54,071 bases of DNA from Clostridia bacterium (GTDB taxonomy: Bacteria; Bacillota; Clostridia; Oscillospirales; Acutalibacteraceae): the NCBI GenBank assembly GCA_017631795.1, contig JAGBSO010000045.1, positions 1 through 54,071 on the forward strand, written 5' to 3'. Each line of letters opens with the position of its first letter. Positions within the stretch are counted from its first letter, which is position 1. Below, piece by piece: positions 17,984-26,358 of this stretch. The notes beneath the pieces are model-generated. The model worked only from the letters and a program-made list of their open reading frames with translations. It searched no databases and was not told the DNA's origin. The position numbers were made by a program, and so were the translations under genes.

Positions 17984-19549
17984 ATGAAAAAACTGTTCTG
18001 TCTGATGCTTACAGTTATTCTTGCTCTTAATTGCTTCTGCCTTATCGGCACAGCTTCTGCACAGAGCTTTGAAACAGAAAACGGGGTTAAGGTTGAAATG
18101 GCTCCCTTCCTCTACAAATCTGCTCTTTACCCGATGGAATACCCCAGTCATCAGTCCTATGAAATCAAGGAAAAGAGTGTTGAGGGTGATTATGCAATTT
18201 CCCGCGAAATCAACGACCTTTCCTACACTTTTGTATTCCCTGCAGGAACTACAGAGATTGAATGCAAGGTTTCGCTTAACGGTGAAAGCGATTGGGTAGG
18301 TTTCACCGTAAACGCCACAGACAACCCGATTTACTGGGAAAAGGATGCTCAGGGCAACGTTGACTACAGCAAACCTCTTACATTCTACCGTGATGAAGCA
18401 ACTGCTGAGCGTGACGAATACGGTGTTCTTTACAGAGATTTTCTCAAAGATGCTCAGGTAAAGGGTTTCAGAGATTACAGCAAACTTTACTGGAGACTTG
18501 TTTACACCTGTAACGGTGAAGTGGTCACAGAATATTTCGACATTAAACTTTACGAATATGATTCTGCTGAAAAGTACGATGTAAAGATTGTAAACTTCAA
18601 TGTTGCAGGTCTTCCCTTCGGCGTTTTCAGCGGTGAGGATGTCCCTGCAAACCAGAAGGTTATTGCAAAATATCTTTCAGAGAATGATTTTGACATCGCT
18701 GCTGTACAAGAAGACTTCGGATATCACAAAAACCTTGTTGATAATCTGAAAGGCTTTAACTATCTCACAAATCACACAGGCAATGTCCCCGGCGGTGACG
18801 GTCTCAACGTATTCACAAAGGATATGACCATTTATAACGAAACACGTGTAAGCTGGAATAAGCAGAGCGGTATTCTTACCGACGGCTCTGATGAGCTTAC
18901 TCCCAAGGGCTTTGTTTACTCGGTTATAGATATCGGCAACGGTATTTATGTGGATTTCTACAACTTACACGCAGATGCATACGGCGGTGAAGGCTCAGTT
19001 GCTGCAAGAACAAGTCAGTACAAACAGCTTGCCGAATTCATCAAGGCACGCTCTGCAGAAAACGACAGACCCGTAATCGTAACAGGTGACTTCAACAATC
19101 ATCTGCACAGCGGTGAAGACAACAGCGCTCTTTACAATATCCTTTGCGTTGAACTCGGGATGAAAGATGCATGGGTAGAATATCACAACAACGGTGACTA
19201 TTTCAACATGTATAACTGGCACGTTTCAGGTCTGCCTGCATGGGGCAACTGGGACTCTGTTGAAAGATTCATGTACAGAGCAGGCGGCGGTGTTGACCTT
19301 GTTGTAAATGATTTCAGATATGTTGAAGTACATGACAGCAATGAAAAGACTGTCTCTGACCATGCAGCCGCTGAATGCGATTTTACTTTTATAAAAACAG
19401 AAGATTTCATCGAAAACACTCAGAATCTTACTGTAACAAAGCCTTCTGCAAACAACTTCATTCATCAGATTAAGTGGTTCTTCAAGGCTCTCTTCAAAAT
19501 TTTTTCAGATATCAGCAATCTCCCTGAATTACTCAAGGAAATAGCCTGA
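17984..19549 (+). CDS. Secreted endonuclease/exonuclease/phosphatase (EEP) family protein
   Basis: A 521-residue protein with a clear signal peptide (MKKLFCLMLTVILAL to SAQS, ~1-27) and a GGAG ribosome site. Residues ~28-190 form an N-terminal beta region. The EEP (DNase I/sphingomyelinase) fold runs ~198-470: VNFNVAG, AAVQEDFGYH (catalytic Glu), DFYNLHADA, VTGDFNNHL (Asp/Asn) and VSDHAAAECDF (Asp-His). The tail from ~480 ends in an amphipathic or hydrophobic segment. Secreted relatives are DNases, sphingomyelinases or inositol-phosphate phosphatases; sequence alone does not choose. TATAAT at 17940-17945 is a likely -10. A stem-loop terminator follows at 19571. Confidence 0.87.
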   Translation: MKKLFCLMLTVILALNCFCLIGTASAQSFETENGVKVEMAPFLYKSALYPMEYPSHQSYEIKEKSVEGDYAISREINDLSYTFVFPAGTTEIECKVSLNGESDWVGFTVNATDNPIYWEKDAQGNVDYSKPLTFYRDEATAERDEYGVLYRDFLKDAQVKGFRDYSKLYWRLVYTCNGEVVTEYFDIKLYEYDSAEKYDVKIVNFNVAGLPFGVFSGEDVPANQKVIAKYLSENDFDIAAVQEDFGYHKNLVDNLKGFNYLTNHTGNVPGGDGLNVFTKDMTIYNETRVSWNKQSGILTDGSDELTPKGFVYSVIDIGNGIYVDFYNLHADAYGGEGSVAARTSQYKQLAEFIKARSAENDRPVIVTGDFNNHLHSGEDNSALYNILCVELGMKDAWVEYHNNGDYFNMYNWHVSGLPAWGNWDSVERFMYRAGGGVDLVVNDFRYVEVHDSNEKTVSDHAAAECDFTFIKTEDFIENTQNLTVTKPSANNFIHQIKWFFKALFKIFSDISNLPELLKEIA

Positions 19550-19570
19550 GCTGAAAACGAAATACTAAAA

Positions 19571-19601
19571 AAAGAAGATTACCATAACGGTAATCTTCTT
19601 T
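19571..19601. terminator. Stem-loop terminator, copy 1 of three
   Basis: 13-bp perfect stem AAAGAAGATTACC/GGTAATCTTCTTT with ATAAC loop and flanking A/T runs, so it works in either direction. It ends the EEP gene. Near-identical copies at 19924-19954 and 20104-20134 precede tRNA-Pro 3'-end sequence; the third is in the right place to terminate the real tRNA-Pro gene. Confidence 0.85.
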
Positions 19602-19720
19602 TTCTGGTCGGAGTGACGGGATTCGACGGCTGTCGCTTCGCTTTGCCGTCGGCAACAATTTTGTTTGGCTTCGCCGAGGTGGGTTCGAATCCCGATTCTG
19701 CTGTAAATAAAAAAAACAAG
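19571..19720 (-). repeat. tRNA-Pro 3'-end plus terminator repeat, copy 1
   Basis: A copy of the tRNA-Pro 3' end (19605-19626, including CCA) follows the terminator. It diverges from the intact tRNA exactly in the T loop after GGGATTCGA. About 60 bp of GC-rich, hairpin-prone sequence then leads to an inverted T arm (GGTTCGAATCCC). It matches copy 2 at 19924-20072 almost base for base. Confidence 0.85.
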
Positions 19721-19923
19721 GTCACAGGAATATTCCGAACCCATGGCTACCTCTTGCGGTGCCCAAAATCGGCTACGCTCGTCACTTCGCTGCCGATTTT
19801 GACCGCTGCGCCATTTCGTACTCCCTTCATCTGCCACCGGCAGCGGTCGTACTCAATGCCTGGTCCCTCACAATTGGTCCGGGACAAACAAGAGACCGCT
19901 GAAATCTGTTTCTGCAATAAAAA
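19721..19923. repeat. Degenerate tRNA-like remnant between repeat copies
   Basis: The sequence CCGAACCCATGGC near 19737 matches the T-arm/variable region of the tRNA-Pro gene, followed by GC-rich sequence with no intact cloverleaf. The end (19886-19922) is a small module, ACAAGAGACCGCTGAAATC and onward, repeated at 20068-20103. I see no protein-coding signal here. Confidence 0.6.
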
Positions 19924-20103
19924 AAAGAAGATTACCATAACGGTAATCTTCTTTTTTTGGTCGGAGTGACGGGATTCGACGGCTGTCGCTTCGCTTTGCC
20001 GTTGGCAACAATTTTGTTCGGCTTCGCCGAGGTGGGTTCGAATCCCGATTCTGCTGTAAATAAAAAAACAAGAGACCGCTGAAATCTGTCTCTGCAATAA
20101 AAA
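19924..20103 (-). repeat. tRNA-Pro 3'-end plus terminator repeat, copy 2
   Basis: Second copy of the unit: terminator stem (19924-19954), tRNA-Pro 3' end with CCA (to 19980), hairpin-prone core, inverted T arm, and the ACAAGAGACCGC module. The distance to the third terminator copy is 180 bp; copy 1 to copy 2 is 353 bp because of the extra remnant at 19721-19885. Confidence 0.85.
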
Positions 20104-20134
20104 AAAGAAGATTACCATAACGGCAATCTTCTTT
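20104..20134 (-). terminator. Terminator of tRNA-Pro (copy 3 of the stem-loop)
   Basis: Same stem-loop as at 19571 with one mismatch, beginning four bases beyond the tRNA 3' end on the minus strand and followed by a T run in that direction. Confidence 0.8.
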
Positions 20135-20137
20135 TTC

Positions 20138-20214
20138 TGGTCGGAGTGACGGGATTCGAACCCATGGCCTCTTGGTCCCGAACCAAGCGCGATACCAAAC
20201 TTCGCCACACCCCG
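20138..20214 (-). tRNA. tRNA-Pro, anticodon CGG
   Basis: 77-nt cloverleaf on the minus strand. The acceptor CGGGGTG pairs with CACTCCG, followed by discriminator A and an encoded CCA. The anticodon stem CTTGG/CCAAG encloses loop TTCGGGA, giving anticodon CGG. The T arm has the standard GGTTCGAATCC-type sequence. Promoter and terminator are both visible. Confidence 0.95.
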
Positions 20215-20230
20215 TAATTTATGCTAAATT

Positions 20231-20259
20231 ATTATACACTATCAATCTGAAAAATGCAA
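20231..20259 (-). promoter_or_regulatory. Sigma-A promoter for tRNA-Pro
   Basis: TTGCAT (20254-20259) and TATAAT (20231-20236) on the minus strand with 17-bp spacing, 17 bp upstream of the mature tRNA 5' end. Confidence 0.8.
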
Positions 20260-20366
20260 GTGTTTGCGCAAGTATTTTTGCAAAATAAAATTTTCGTATC
20301 CGTTGTTATTTTCGGTCGGTTGCAGAATAATAATTGCATGATTTTCTTCTATTTCATCTGCATTTA

Positions 20367-20395
20367 TTGACATTCTTTATGCGTTATAGTAATAT
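20367..20395 (+). promoter_or_regulatory. Sigma-A promoter for the single-TM zinc-module gene
   Basis: TTGACA (20367-20372) and TAATAT (20390-20395), spacing 17 bp, about 75 bases before the ATG at 20469. Confidence 0.7.
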
Positions 20396-20468
20396 ATAAC
20401 CGGCACCGATAGTGCTCAGACGGCTGTATTGCTGACTGACAAAAAATACATATATCAGGGTGGTAAAA

Positions 20469-21158
20469 ATGAAGAAAAAGCCTGTAATTATTGCGCTTAT
20501 TTCTGTAGTGAGCATTGCCGTTGCAGTGCTGTTGTTTTTCTTTATAAGAGGCGTTGTTGCAAATGTCCGCATTCAGAACATTGCAAACGAAAAAGGTGAA
20601 GCATTCGGTATAACCGACTTCAAATCAAAGAGCACAAATTTCATCGGTGAGGTATGGGATGTTGAACTTAAGTCAGAAAGCTTTTATCAGCTGTCAGACG
20701 AGGACAGATTCCAGATTATTCTCAGCATCGTCACAGATGAGGAGCTGAAATCGATGATGGTTTCAGCTGTGCGTAGCAAACCCGGTCCTCTTGTTTCAGA
20801 AAATTTTGAGATTTACAGCGGCAACGCATGGCATTACTTCGACATAAATGCCGATTACAACAAAATTTATCTTACCGGTGGTGAGGAAAAATATTGTGTA
20901 AATAATGCAGAATCCTACGGCTTCATACTTCCGTTCAAAAACAAATACGGCACAGAAGATACAACCTGCATCGTAAGCGACTGCAATAACAAAATTGTGC
21001 GTACAGGCAATTCAAACGCATGTATTGATCACTGCGAAATCTGTGATGACTGCTATATCTACATAGATAAGGGCGATACCCGTTGCGACAACTGCGCAAA
21101 GAAAGCATTTGAAAAACACTATGACGATGTTGCAGAAGTTCTCGGCGATCCATGGTAA
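20469..21158 (+). CDS. Single-TM protein with C-terminal cysteine-rich zinc module
   Basis: The ATG at 20469 has AGGGTGG upstream; a GTG nine bases earlier is in frame but lacks a site. The protein has 229 residues: one N-terminal membrane helix (~5-28, basic KKK before it), an extracytoplasmic or soluble middle of ~120 residues, and a tail NKYGTEDTTCIVSDCNN, CEICDDCYIYIDKGDTRCDNC. That tail matches the cysteine module of the protein at 13642-14256, so the two share a mobile domain despite unlike N termini. I cannot name the family; metal binding is inferred from cysteine spacing. Confidence 0.82.
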   Translation: MKKKPVIIALISVVSIAVAVLLFFFIRGVVANVRIQNIANEKGEAFGITDFKSKSTNFIGEVWDVELKSESFYQLSDEDRFQIILSIVTDEELKSMMVSAVRSKPGPLVSENFEIYSGNAWHYFDINADYNKIYLTGGEEKYCVNNAESYGFILPFKNKYGTEDTTCIVSDCNNKIVRTGNSNACIDHCEICDDCYIYIDKGDTRCDNCAKKAFEKHYDDVAEVLGDPW

Positions 21159-21161
21159 AGC

Positions 21162-21188
21162 AAAAGACAGTCCTCGGACTGTCTTTTT
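21162..21188 (+). terminator. Rho-independent terminator
   Basis: AAAAGACAGTC/GACTGTCTTTT stem with CTCG loop and T run, four bases after the zinc-module gene's stop. Confidence 0.92.
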
Positions 21189-21240
21189 TATTTATCCCCA
21201 TTGTTCCCCTCCCATTTTTTCAATTCCTCTGCAAAGTATA

Positions 21241-21269
21241 TTGTCATTTCTGCAATGATATAGTATAAT
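21241..21269 (+). promoter_or_regulatory. Sigma-A promoter of the queH-EEP operon
   Basis: TTGTCA (21241-21246), 17-bp spacer, perfect TATAAT (21264-21269), 22 bp before the queH start. Confidence 0.85.
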
Positions 21270-21291
21270 ACTCTAAAACGGAGGTGAGGGT

Positions 21292-21939
21292 ATGCCCGGG
21301 ACAAATTATCAGCTTATGCTGGATAACGAGATAAAGCTCATAAGCAAGGGCTCAGAAAAACCCTCACTGCTTCTGCACATCTGCTGTGCTCCTTGTTCAA
21401 GCTACGTGCTTGAATATCTGTCGGAATTTTTCCGCATCACTTTATTTTTCTACAACCCAAACATCACATCCGCAGACGAATACAACTACCGCATTGATGA
21501 GGCAAAAAGGCTCATTTCAGAGATGCCACTTCCGGGCAAGGTTGATTTTATTGCAGGAAGATATGATATTTCCGAGTTTTTCGCAATTGCAAAGGATTTT
21601 GAGAATGAGCCTGAGGGCAGTGAAAGATGCTTCAGATGTTATGAATTGCGACTCCGTGAAACGGCTGAATTTGCAAAGAAAAACGGTTTTGATTATTTCA
21701 CCACTACCCTTTCAATCAGTCCCTACAAAAATGCAGAAAAGCTCAATTCAATCGGCAGTTTTCTTGCTGATGAATACGGTGTGAAGTATCTTTTTTCCGA
21801 TTTCAAGAAGAAAAACGGCTACAAACGGTCGATTGAGCTGTCTGCAATCTATAATTTATACCGTCAGAATTTCTGCGGTTGCGTCTATTCCGAAATGGAA
21901 ATGAAAAGGAGAAAAACGAATGAGAGCAATGACATTTAA
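21292..21939 (+). CDS. queH: Epoxyqueuosine reductase QueH
   Basis: A 215-residue QueH (DUF208) protein, the cobalamin-independent enzyme that reduces epoxyqueuosine to queuosine in tRNA. The diagnostic cysteines are present: HICCAPCSSYVLEYL near residues 29-43 and SERCFRCYELRL near 110-121, together with TTTLSISPYKNAEKLNSIG and the C-terminal FCGCVYSE. These bind an Fe-S cluster and a second iron. GGAGGTG precedes the ATG. It overlaps the following EEP gene by 20 bp, so the two are translationally coupled, although no functional link between them is known. Confidence 0.95.
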   Translation: MPGTNYQLMLDNEIKLISKGSEKPSLLLHICCAPCSSYVLEYLSEFFRITLFFYNPNITSADEYNYRIDEAKRLISEMPLPGKVDFIAGRYDISEFFAIAKDFENEPEGSERCFRCYELRLRETAEFAKKNGFDYFTTTLSISPYKNAEKLNSIGSFLADEYGVKYLFSDFKKKNGYKRSIELSAIYNLYRQNFCGCVYSEMEMKRRKTNESNDI

Positions 21940-22663
21940 TGTCCTTTGTGCAGGCAGAAACGAGCATCAGTGGTGCCGTCGTCAGCCTCTTGTAAGGGAT
22001 GTCATAAAAACTTATATGCCCGATTTTTTCGGCATTCAGGAAGCTCATTACGGCTGGATGAAGTATCTTGCAGGTCAGCTTAAAGAATTTTACGGCTTTG
22101 TGGGTGTGGGCAAGGATGACGGAAAAAACGGCGGTGAATTTTCTCCCGTTTTCTATCGCAAAGACAAGTTCACAGTCCTTGAAAGGCTCGATTTCTGGCT
22201 GTCGGAGACACCTGAAAACCCGGGTCCCGGCTGGGATGCTGCCGAAAACAGAACCTGCAGCGGTGCATTGTTTGAAAGCATTGAAACAGGCAAAAAAATC
22301 GCAGTTTTCAACACTCATCTTGACCATATAGGTGAAGTGGCTCAGCACAAAGGTGCAGAACTTATACTTGAAAATCTGAAAAAATATGATAATATAAAAA
22401 CAGTGCTGATGGGTGATTTCAATGTCACTCCCGACTCTGAAATATACAAAATCTTCATTGATGGCGGTTTCTGCGATGCCCGTACAGTTGCTGATGAATC
22501 CGATGATATCAATTCATTCCATTGGTTCGGCGGATCTTCAAAAATGATTGATTTTGTGTTTGTAAAAAATATAAAAAATGTAAGCAAAGTTAAAACTGCA
22601 ACAGACAGACCTGAGGGCAGATATCCGTCTGACCATTATCCCGTAGTTGCAGATTTTGAATAA
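21920..22663 (+). CDS. Cytoplasmic EEP-family hydrolase, tandem copy 1
   Basis: A 247-residue endonuclease/exonuclease/phosphatase protein without signal peptide. All fold motifs are present: TFNVLC, FGIQEAHYGWM (catalytic Glu), FNTHLDHIGEVA, LMGDFNVTP, MIDFVFVK and PSDHYPVVADF. AAAGGAG lies within the end of queH. It is most like clostridial and Bacteroides EEP proteins of ~250 residues often annotated as metal-dependent hydrolases; substrates are unknown. It is followed 12 bp later by a paralogue, showing local duplication. Confidence 0.9.
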   Translation: MRAMTFNVLCAGRNEHQWCRRQPLVRDVIKTYMPDFFGIQEAHYGWMKYLAGQLKEFYGFVGVGKDDGKNGGEFSPVFYRKDKFTVLERLDFWLSETPENPGPGWDAAENRTCSGALFESIETGKKIAVFNTHLDHIGEVAQHKGAELILENLKKYDNIKTVLMGDFNVTPDSEIYKIFIDGGFCDARTVADESDDINSFHWFGGSSKMIDFVFVKNIKNVSKVKTATDRPEGRYPSDHYPVVADFE

Positions 22664-22675
22664 GGAGTGTTTAAA

Positions 22676-23425
22676 ATGAAAGTTATGTCATTCAACGTTC
22701 TTTGCGGTGGCAAAGGCAAAAACTGGTGGACAAAGAGAAAGACTCTTGTAAGGGACGTTATCAAAAAATATGATCCCGACACATTCGGTCTTCAGGAAGC
22801 TCATTACAGATGGATGAACTATCTCTGCAAAGAGCTGAAAGATACATACGATTATGTCGGTGTCGGCAGAGACAACGGCAAGAGACAGGGCGAATTCTCA
22901 CCTGTTTTCTATAAAAAAGACAAGTACGAAGTTATTGAAACAGGCAATTTCTGGCTGTCCGAAACTCCCGAAAAACCCGGCAAAGGCTGGGATGCTGCTT
23001 GTGTGAGAATCTGTTCATATGCTGTTCTCAAAGACAAGGCAACAGGCGGAAAAATTGCGCACTTCAACACTCATCTTGATCACATCGGTGATGTTGCAAG
23101 AAGCGAAGGCGCAAAGCTTATTGCCGAAAGAGCAGACGTTTTCAAGGGTGTGCCCACAATCGTGACAGGTGACTTCAACGTAAACCCCGAATCCGGCGCT
23201 TACAAGACAATCATCGCACAGGGATTTGAAGACGCAAGAACTCTTGACGCAAACGCAAACGATGTGAAGACATACAACGGTTTTGACGAAAACACTCCCG
23301 AAATGATCGACTTCGTTTTCATCAAAAACGGTTTCAAGGTTAAATCATGCAACACAATCACAGACAAAGCAGGCGACAGATATATTTCTGACCACTACCC
23401 TGTTCTTGCTGAGCTGGAAGTGTAA
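22676..23425 (+). CDS. Cytoplasmic EEP-family hydrolase, tandem copy 2
   Basis: A 249-residue paralogue of the preceding gene, with the same blocks (SFNVLCGGKG, GLQEAHYRWMNYL, FNTHLDHIGDVA, VTGDFNVNPESG, MIDFVFIKNG, SDHYPVLAELEV). I choose the ATG at 22676 because TAAGGAG sits 8-9 bases before it; the GTG at 22667 overlaps that site. The stop codon TAA at 23423-23425 is also the first bases of a MITE-like element's inverted repeat. Confidence 0.9.
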   Translation: MKVMSFNVLCGGKGKNWWTKRKTLVRDVIKKYDPDTFGLQEAHYRWMNYLCKELKDTYDYVGVGRDNGKRQGEFSPVFYKKDKYEVIETGNFWLSETPEKPGKGWDAACVRICSYAVLKDKATGGKIAHFNTHLDHIGDVARSEGAKLIAERADVFKGVPTIVTGDFNVNPESGAYKTIIAQGFEDARTLDANANDVKTYNGFDENTPEMIDFVFIKNGFKVKSCNTITDKAGDRYISDHYPVLAELEV

Positions 23426-23509
23426 ACAATAATTTAGCGAAGCAGAAATTGATTAATATATCGCAGGGGCGATTTCAATTTCTTCACACTTTCCGCTAAA
23501 TTATTATTC
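23423..23509. mobile_element. MITE-like palindromic element, short copy
   Basis: Left end TAAACAATAATTTAGCG and right end CGCTAAATTATTATT form terminal inverted repeats. Just inside are AGAAATTGA and TCAATTTCT, again inverted. The left ~48 bp match the element at 28009 (same AAGCAGAAATTGATT and AGGGGCGAT), but the middle is deleted. It overlaps the stop codon of the EEP gene. Confidence 0.75.
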
Positions 23510-23548
23510 ACACAAAAAAACGGAGCCGGATATCGGCTCCTTATTTTT

Positions 23549-26149
23549 TTATGATTCAAGGCCTGCTGAAATACGAAGGATTTTTCTTGCGTCGGATGCA
23601 GTTATCTTGCCGTCGTTTGTAACGTCTGCCGCAATACCGAAAACTCCTTCAAGTTCACCGAGTTTTGCGGAAGCTCTCAGGGCAAGTCTTGCATCTGCCG
23701 CTGTTGTCTTTCCGTTACCGTCAATATCAGTAGGCACAACGATTGTGTATTCACCGATAATTTCCGAGTTATCATCAAGAATCAGGATTTTTGAGCCTGT
23801 TCCCACAAATGATTTTTCATCGGGAGTGTTGCCGTTCTTGTCAATGATTGCAAACTTTTCGTTTTTGATCATTTCTGAAAGAGTTGCAACAGTTTCGCCT
23901 TTTCCGATATATGAAACATTGTTTTCAAAATCGGTTACAATTGAGCCTTCACCCCTGACTTCAAGTTTTCCGTCTTCTGAATCTGCAGGGGGATTATCAA
24001 CAGGCGGTTCTTCAACAGGCGGTTCTTCTATGGGGGGTTCTTCCACAGGAGGTTCGTCAACAGGTGGTTCTTCAGGAAGAACAGAAATGAATATTATTTT
24101 TTCAGGAGAATCCATTATATAAGTTTTCTCTGCATATTTCTCTGCTTCAGTACCCGGTGTACCGTAGATGATGAAACCATCATAAATTGACGGGATACGG
24201 AAATAGTTATCGTAGCTGCAACCGAAAGCTGCTTTGCCGATTTCGGTAACAGTTGCGGGAATTGTGACACTCTTGATTTCCGGGCAGTTTCCGAAAGCAT
24301 AAGCACCGATTGAAGTCACGCTGTCGGGAATTGTGATGCTGTCAAACTGTGCGCAATTCTCAAATGCACCTTCACCGATTGTCTTTACACCTTCGGGAAG
24401 AGTGATTTCTGCAAGATTTTCACAGTATGCAAAGGCAAAATTGCCGATTGATGTAACTGTGTCGGGAAGCTTTATTTCTGCGAGTTTTTCACATCCGCTG
24501 AACATCTTTTCGGGGATTGAAGTGATACCGTCGGGAAGCACGGCACTTTCAAGAGCTGAACAGTTGCTGAAGACACCGATGCCCATTGTGGTCACGCTGT
24601 CCGGAACAGTGATTTTTGCGATATTCACACACTCAGTGAATGCGTAATCACCGAGAGTTGTGACACCGTCGGGAATTATAATCTCTGTCAGGCTTTCGCA
24701 ATACTCAAAAGCATTTGCACCGATTGATGTAACACCGTCGGGGATATTGACACTTTCAAGCTTTTTGCAGTTGCTGAAAGCCAGTTCACCGATTGTTTTA
24801 ATGCTTTCGGGAAGTGTGATATTTCCGATATTTTTGCAACCCATGAAAGCTTTTTCACCGATTGCAGTAACGGGATAACCGTCGATTGTATCGGGAACAA
24901 TGATATTTTCGGCGGCTGAATCGGAGCAATCTGTGATTGTCACTTCACCGTCATTGATTTTATAGCTGAGATATTTAAAAACATCGTCAGCTTCCGAACC
25001 TGCAGGTACAAAAGTTATGTTATTTTCTACAGCATAGATATTTGCCTGAGAATCGGTTGCACCGTAGATTACAACGCCCTGAACTTTTTCAGTTTCAGAC
25101 AGGTAACCGAAAGCAAGTTTTCCGATTGATGTGACATTGACGGGGATCATGATTCTCTTCAGATTATCGCATCTGTAAAAAGCATTTGCGCTGATTTTTG
25201 TCACATTTTCGGGAATTTCGATGTATAAAAGGCTGTCGCAATCTGTGAAAGTGTTACTGCCGATTGTTGTTATATTTTTGCCGATTGTAACATCTGCAAG
25301 TTTTCCGCATGATCTGAATGCTTCTGTGCCGAGTGATGTTACACTGTCGGGAATTATGACAGAAGTAAGGCTTTCGCAACTTTGAAATGCATTGTTGCCG
25401 ATTGATGTAAGTTTTTCGGAAAGAGTGAGTGTGGCGAGTTTGCTGCATTCTTCAAATGCAGATGCACCGATTGATGTAACATTATCGGGAATCACAACTG
25501 AAGTAAGACTGTTGCAGAAATAAAACGCTCCGTTACCGATTGATGTAAGGCTTTCGGGAAGACTGATTTCTTCAAGTTTTCCGCATTCGGAAAATGCCCG
25601 GTTTCCGATGGTTTTCACACCTTCGGGAATTGTTACTTTTCTGAGTTTTCTGCAATCTTCAAATGCACATTCATCGATTGTTGTAACACTCAGCGGGATG
25701 TCATATGATTCTGCACTGTTGCCTTCGGGGAATTTTATAAGCTTTGTTCTGCCCTGGCTGAACAACACACCGTTCAGATCGCAGGTAAAGTATTCGTTTT
25801 CTGCATCAATATAGAAATTTGCAAGTTTACTGCAATTTGTAAAAGCATTTTTAGAAATGGTTTTAACATATCTGCCGATTGAGATACCTGTGATTTTGCT
25901 GCAATTGAGAAATGCATTGTTATCAATTGCAGTTACTGGATAGTTATCTATCATGTCGGGAATCGCAATTTCTCCGACGGCAGAGCTATCACATTTCTTG
26001 ATTTTGACTTCGTTTTTGCTGACGGTATAAGTCAGGCGCTCATACACATTATCTGCCGCAAATGATGTGATATCAAGACCTGCAAAAACAGAAAATATCA
26101 TCATCAAAGACATGATTGTGCACAGGATTTTTTTTGAACATTTTTTCAT
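23549..26149 (-). CDS. Secreted BspA-like leucine-rich-repeat protein with C-terminal dockerin-like domain
   Basis: An 866-residue protein; ATG at 26147-26149 after GGAGG (a longer upstream frame lacks a site). A signal peptide (MKKCSKKILCTIMSLMM to SFA) is followed by two blocks of LRR_5/BspA repeats (~60-330 and ~395-665), each ~23 residues with the pattern I....F..C..L..V.IPD.V.SIG. The blocks are separated and preceded by a related LTYTV/LSYKI strand module. A Pro-Glu linker of PPVEEPP units leads to a domain of ~90 residues and then two dockerin-like calcium loops, DIDGNGKTTAADARLALR and DVTNDGKITASDARKILR. Known BspA LRR proteins bind host or bacterial surfaces; dockerins dock to cohesins on scaffolds. 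No cohesin is seen here. Confidence 0.93.
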   Translation of the reverse strand: MKKCSKKILCTIMSLMMIFSVFAGLDITSFAADNVYERLTYTVSKNEVKIKKCDSSAVGEIAIPDMIDNYPVTAIDNNAFLNCSKITGISIGRYVKTISKNAFTNCSKLANFYIDAENEYFTCDLNGVLFSQGRTKLIKFPEGNSAESYDIPLSVTTIDECAFEDCRKLRKVTIPEGVKTIGNRAFSECGKLEEISLPESLTSIGNGAFYFCNSLTSVVIPDNVTSIGASAFEECSKLATLTLSEKLTSIGNNAFQSCESLTSVIIPDSVTSLGTEAFRSCGKLADVTIGKNITTIGSNTFTDCDSLLYIEIPENVTKISANAFYRCDNLKRIMIPVNVTSIGKLAFGYLSETEKVQGVVIYGATDSQANIYAVENNITFVPAGSEADDVFKYLSYKINDGEVTITDCSDSAAENIIVPDTIDGYPVTAIGEKAFMGCKNIGNITLPESIKTIGELAFSNCKKLESVNIPDGVTSIGANAFEYCESLTEIIIPDGVTTLGDYAFTECVNIAKITVPDSVTTMGIGVFSNCSALESAVLPDGITSIPEKMFSGCEKLAEIKLPDTVTSIGNFAFAYCENLAEITLPEGVKTIGEGAFENCAQFDSITIPDSVTSIGAYAFGNCPEIKSVTIPATVTEIGKAAFGCSYDNYFRIPSIYDGFIIYGTPGTEAEKYAEKTYIMDSPEKIIFISVLPEEPPVDEPPVEEPPIEEPPVEEPPVDNPPADSEDGKLEVRGEGSIVTDFENNVSYIGKGETVATLSEMIKNEKFAIIDKNGNTPDEKSFVGTGSKILILDDNSEIIGEYTIVVPTDIDGNGKTTAADARLALRASAKLGELEGVFGIAADVTNDGKITASDARKILRISAGLES

Positions 26150-26303
26150 GGTATTGCCTCCGTTGTAAAGATATATTACAGCAATATAATTTATATTATA
26201 AAATATACTAACATAAGTATCAGACAGGTACAATGCAAAATATAACCAAATTTTACGGATGTTTTTTGTGTACAATCATACTGCGTCCGATTACGGAAAA
26301 TTT

Positions 26304-26332
26304 TTGTCATTGCAAAAGACATCTCTTATGAA
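26304..26332 (+). promoter_or_regulatory. Sigma-A promoter of mecA
   Basis: TTGTCA (26304-26309), 17-bp spacer, TATGAA (26327-26332), 26 bp before the ATG; TATGAT a few bases later is an alternative -10. Confidence 0.6.
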
Positions 26333-26358
26333 TATGATATAAGTAAGAGGTGGTTGTA

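Noticed and set aside
19747..20208. 153-codon minus-strand open frame across the tRNA-Pro repeats, and a 118-codon plus-strand frame at 19613
   Set aside because: They run through tRNA sequence and repeat copies, and the peptide repeats itself with the DNA. Similar hypothetical proteins annotated in other genomes are artefacts of tRNA repeats.
23607..24122. 171-codon plus-strand frame with Gly-Ser repeats
   Set aside because: Antisense of the Pro-Glu linker and dockerin part of the LRR protein.
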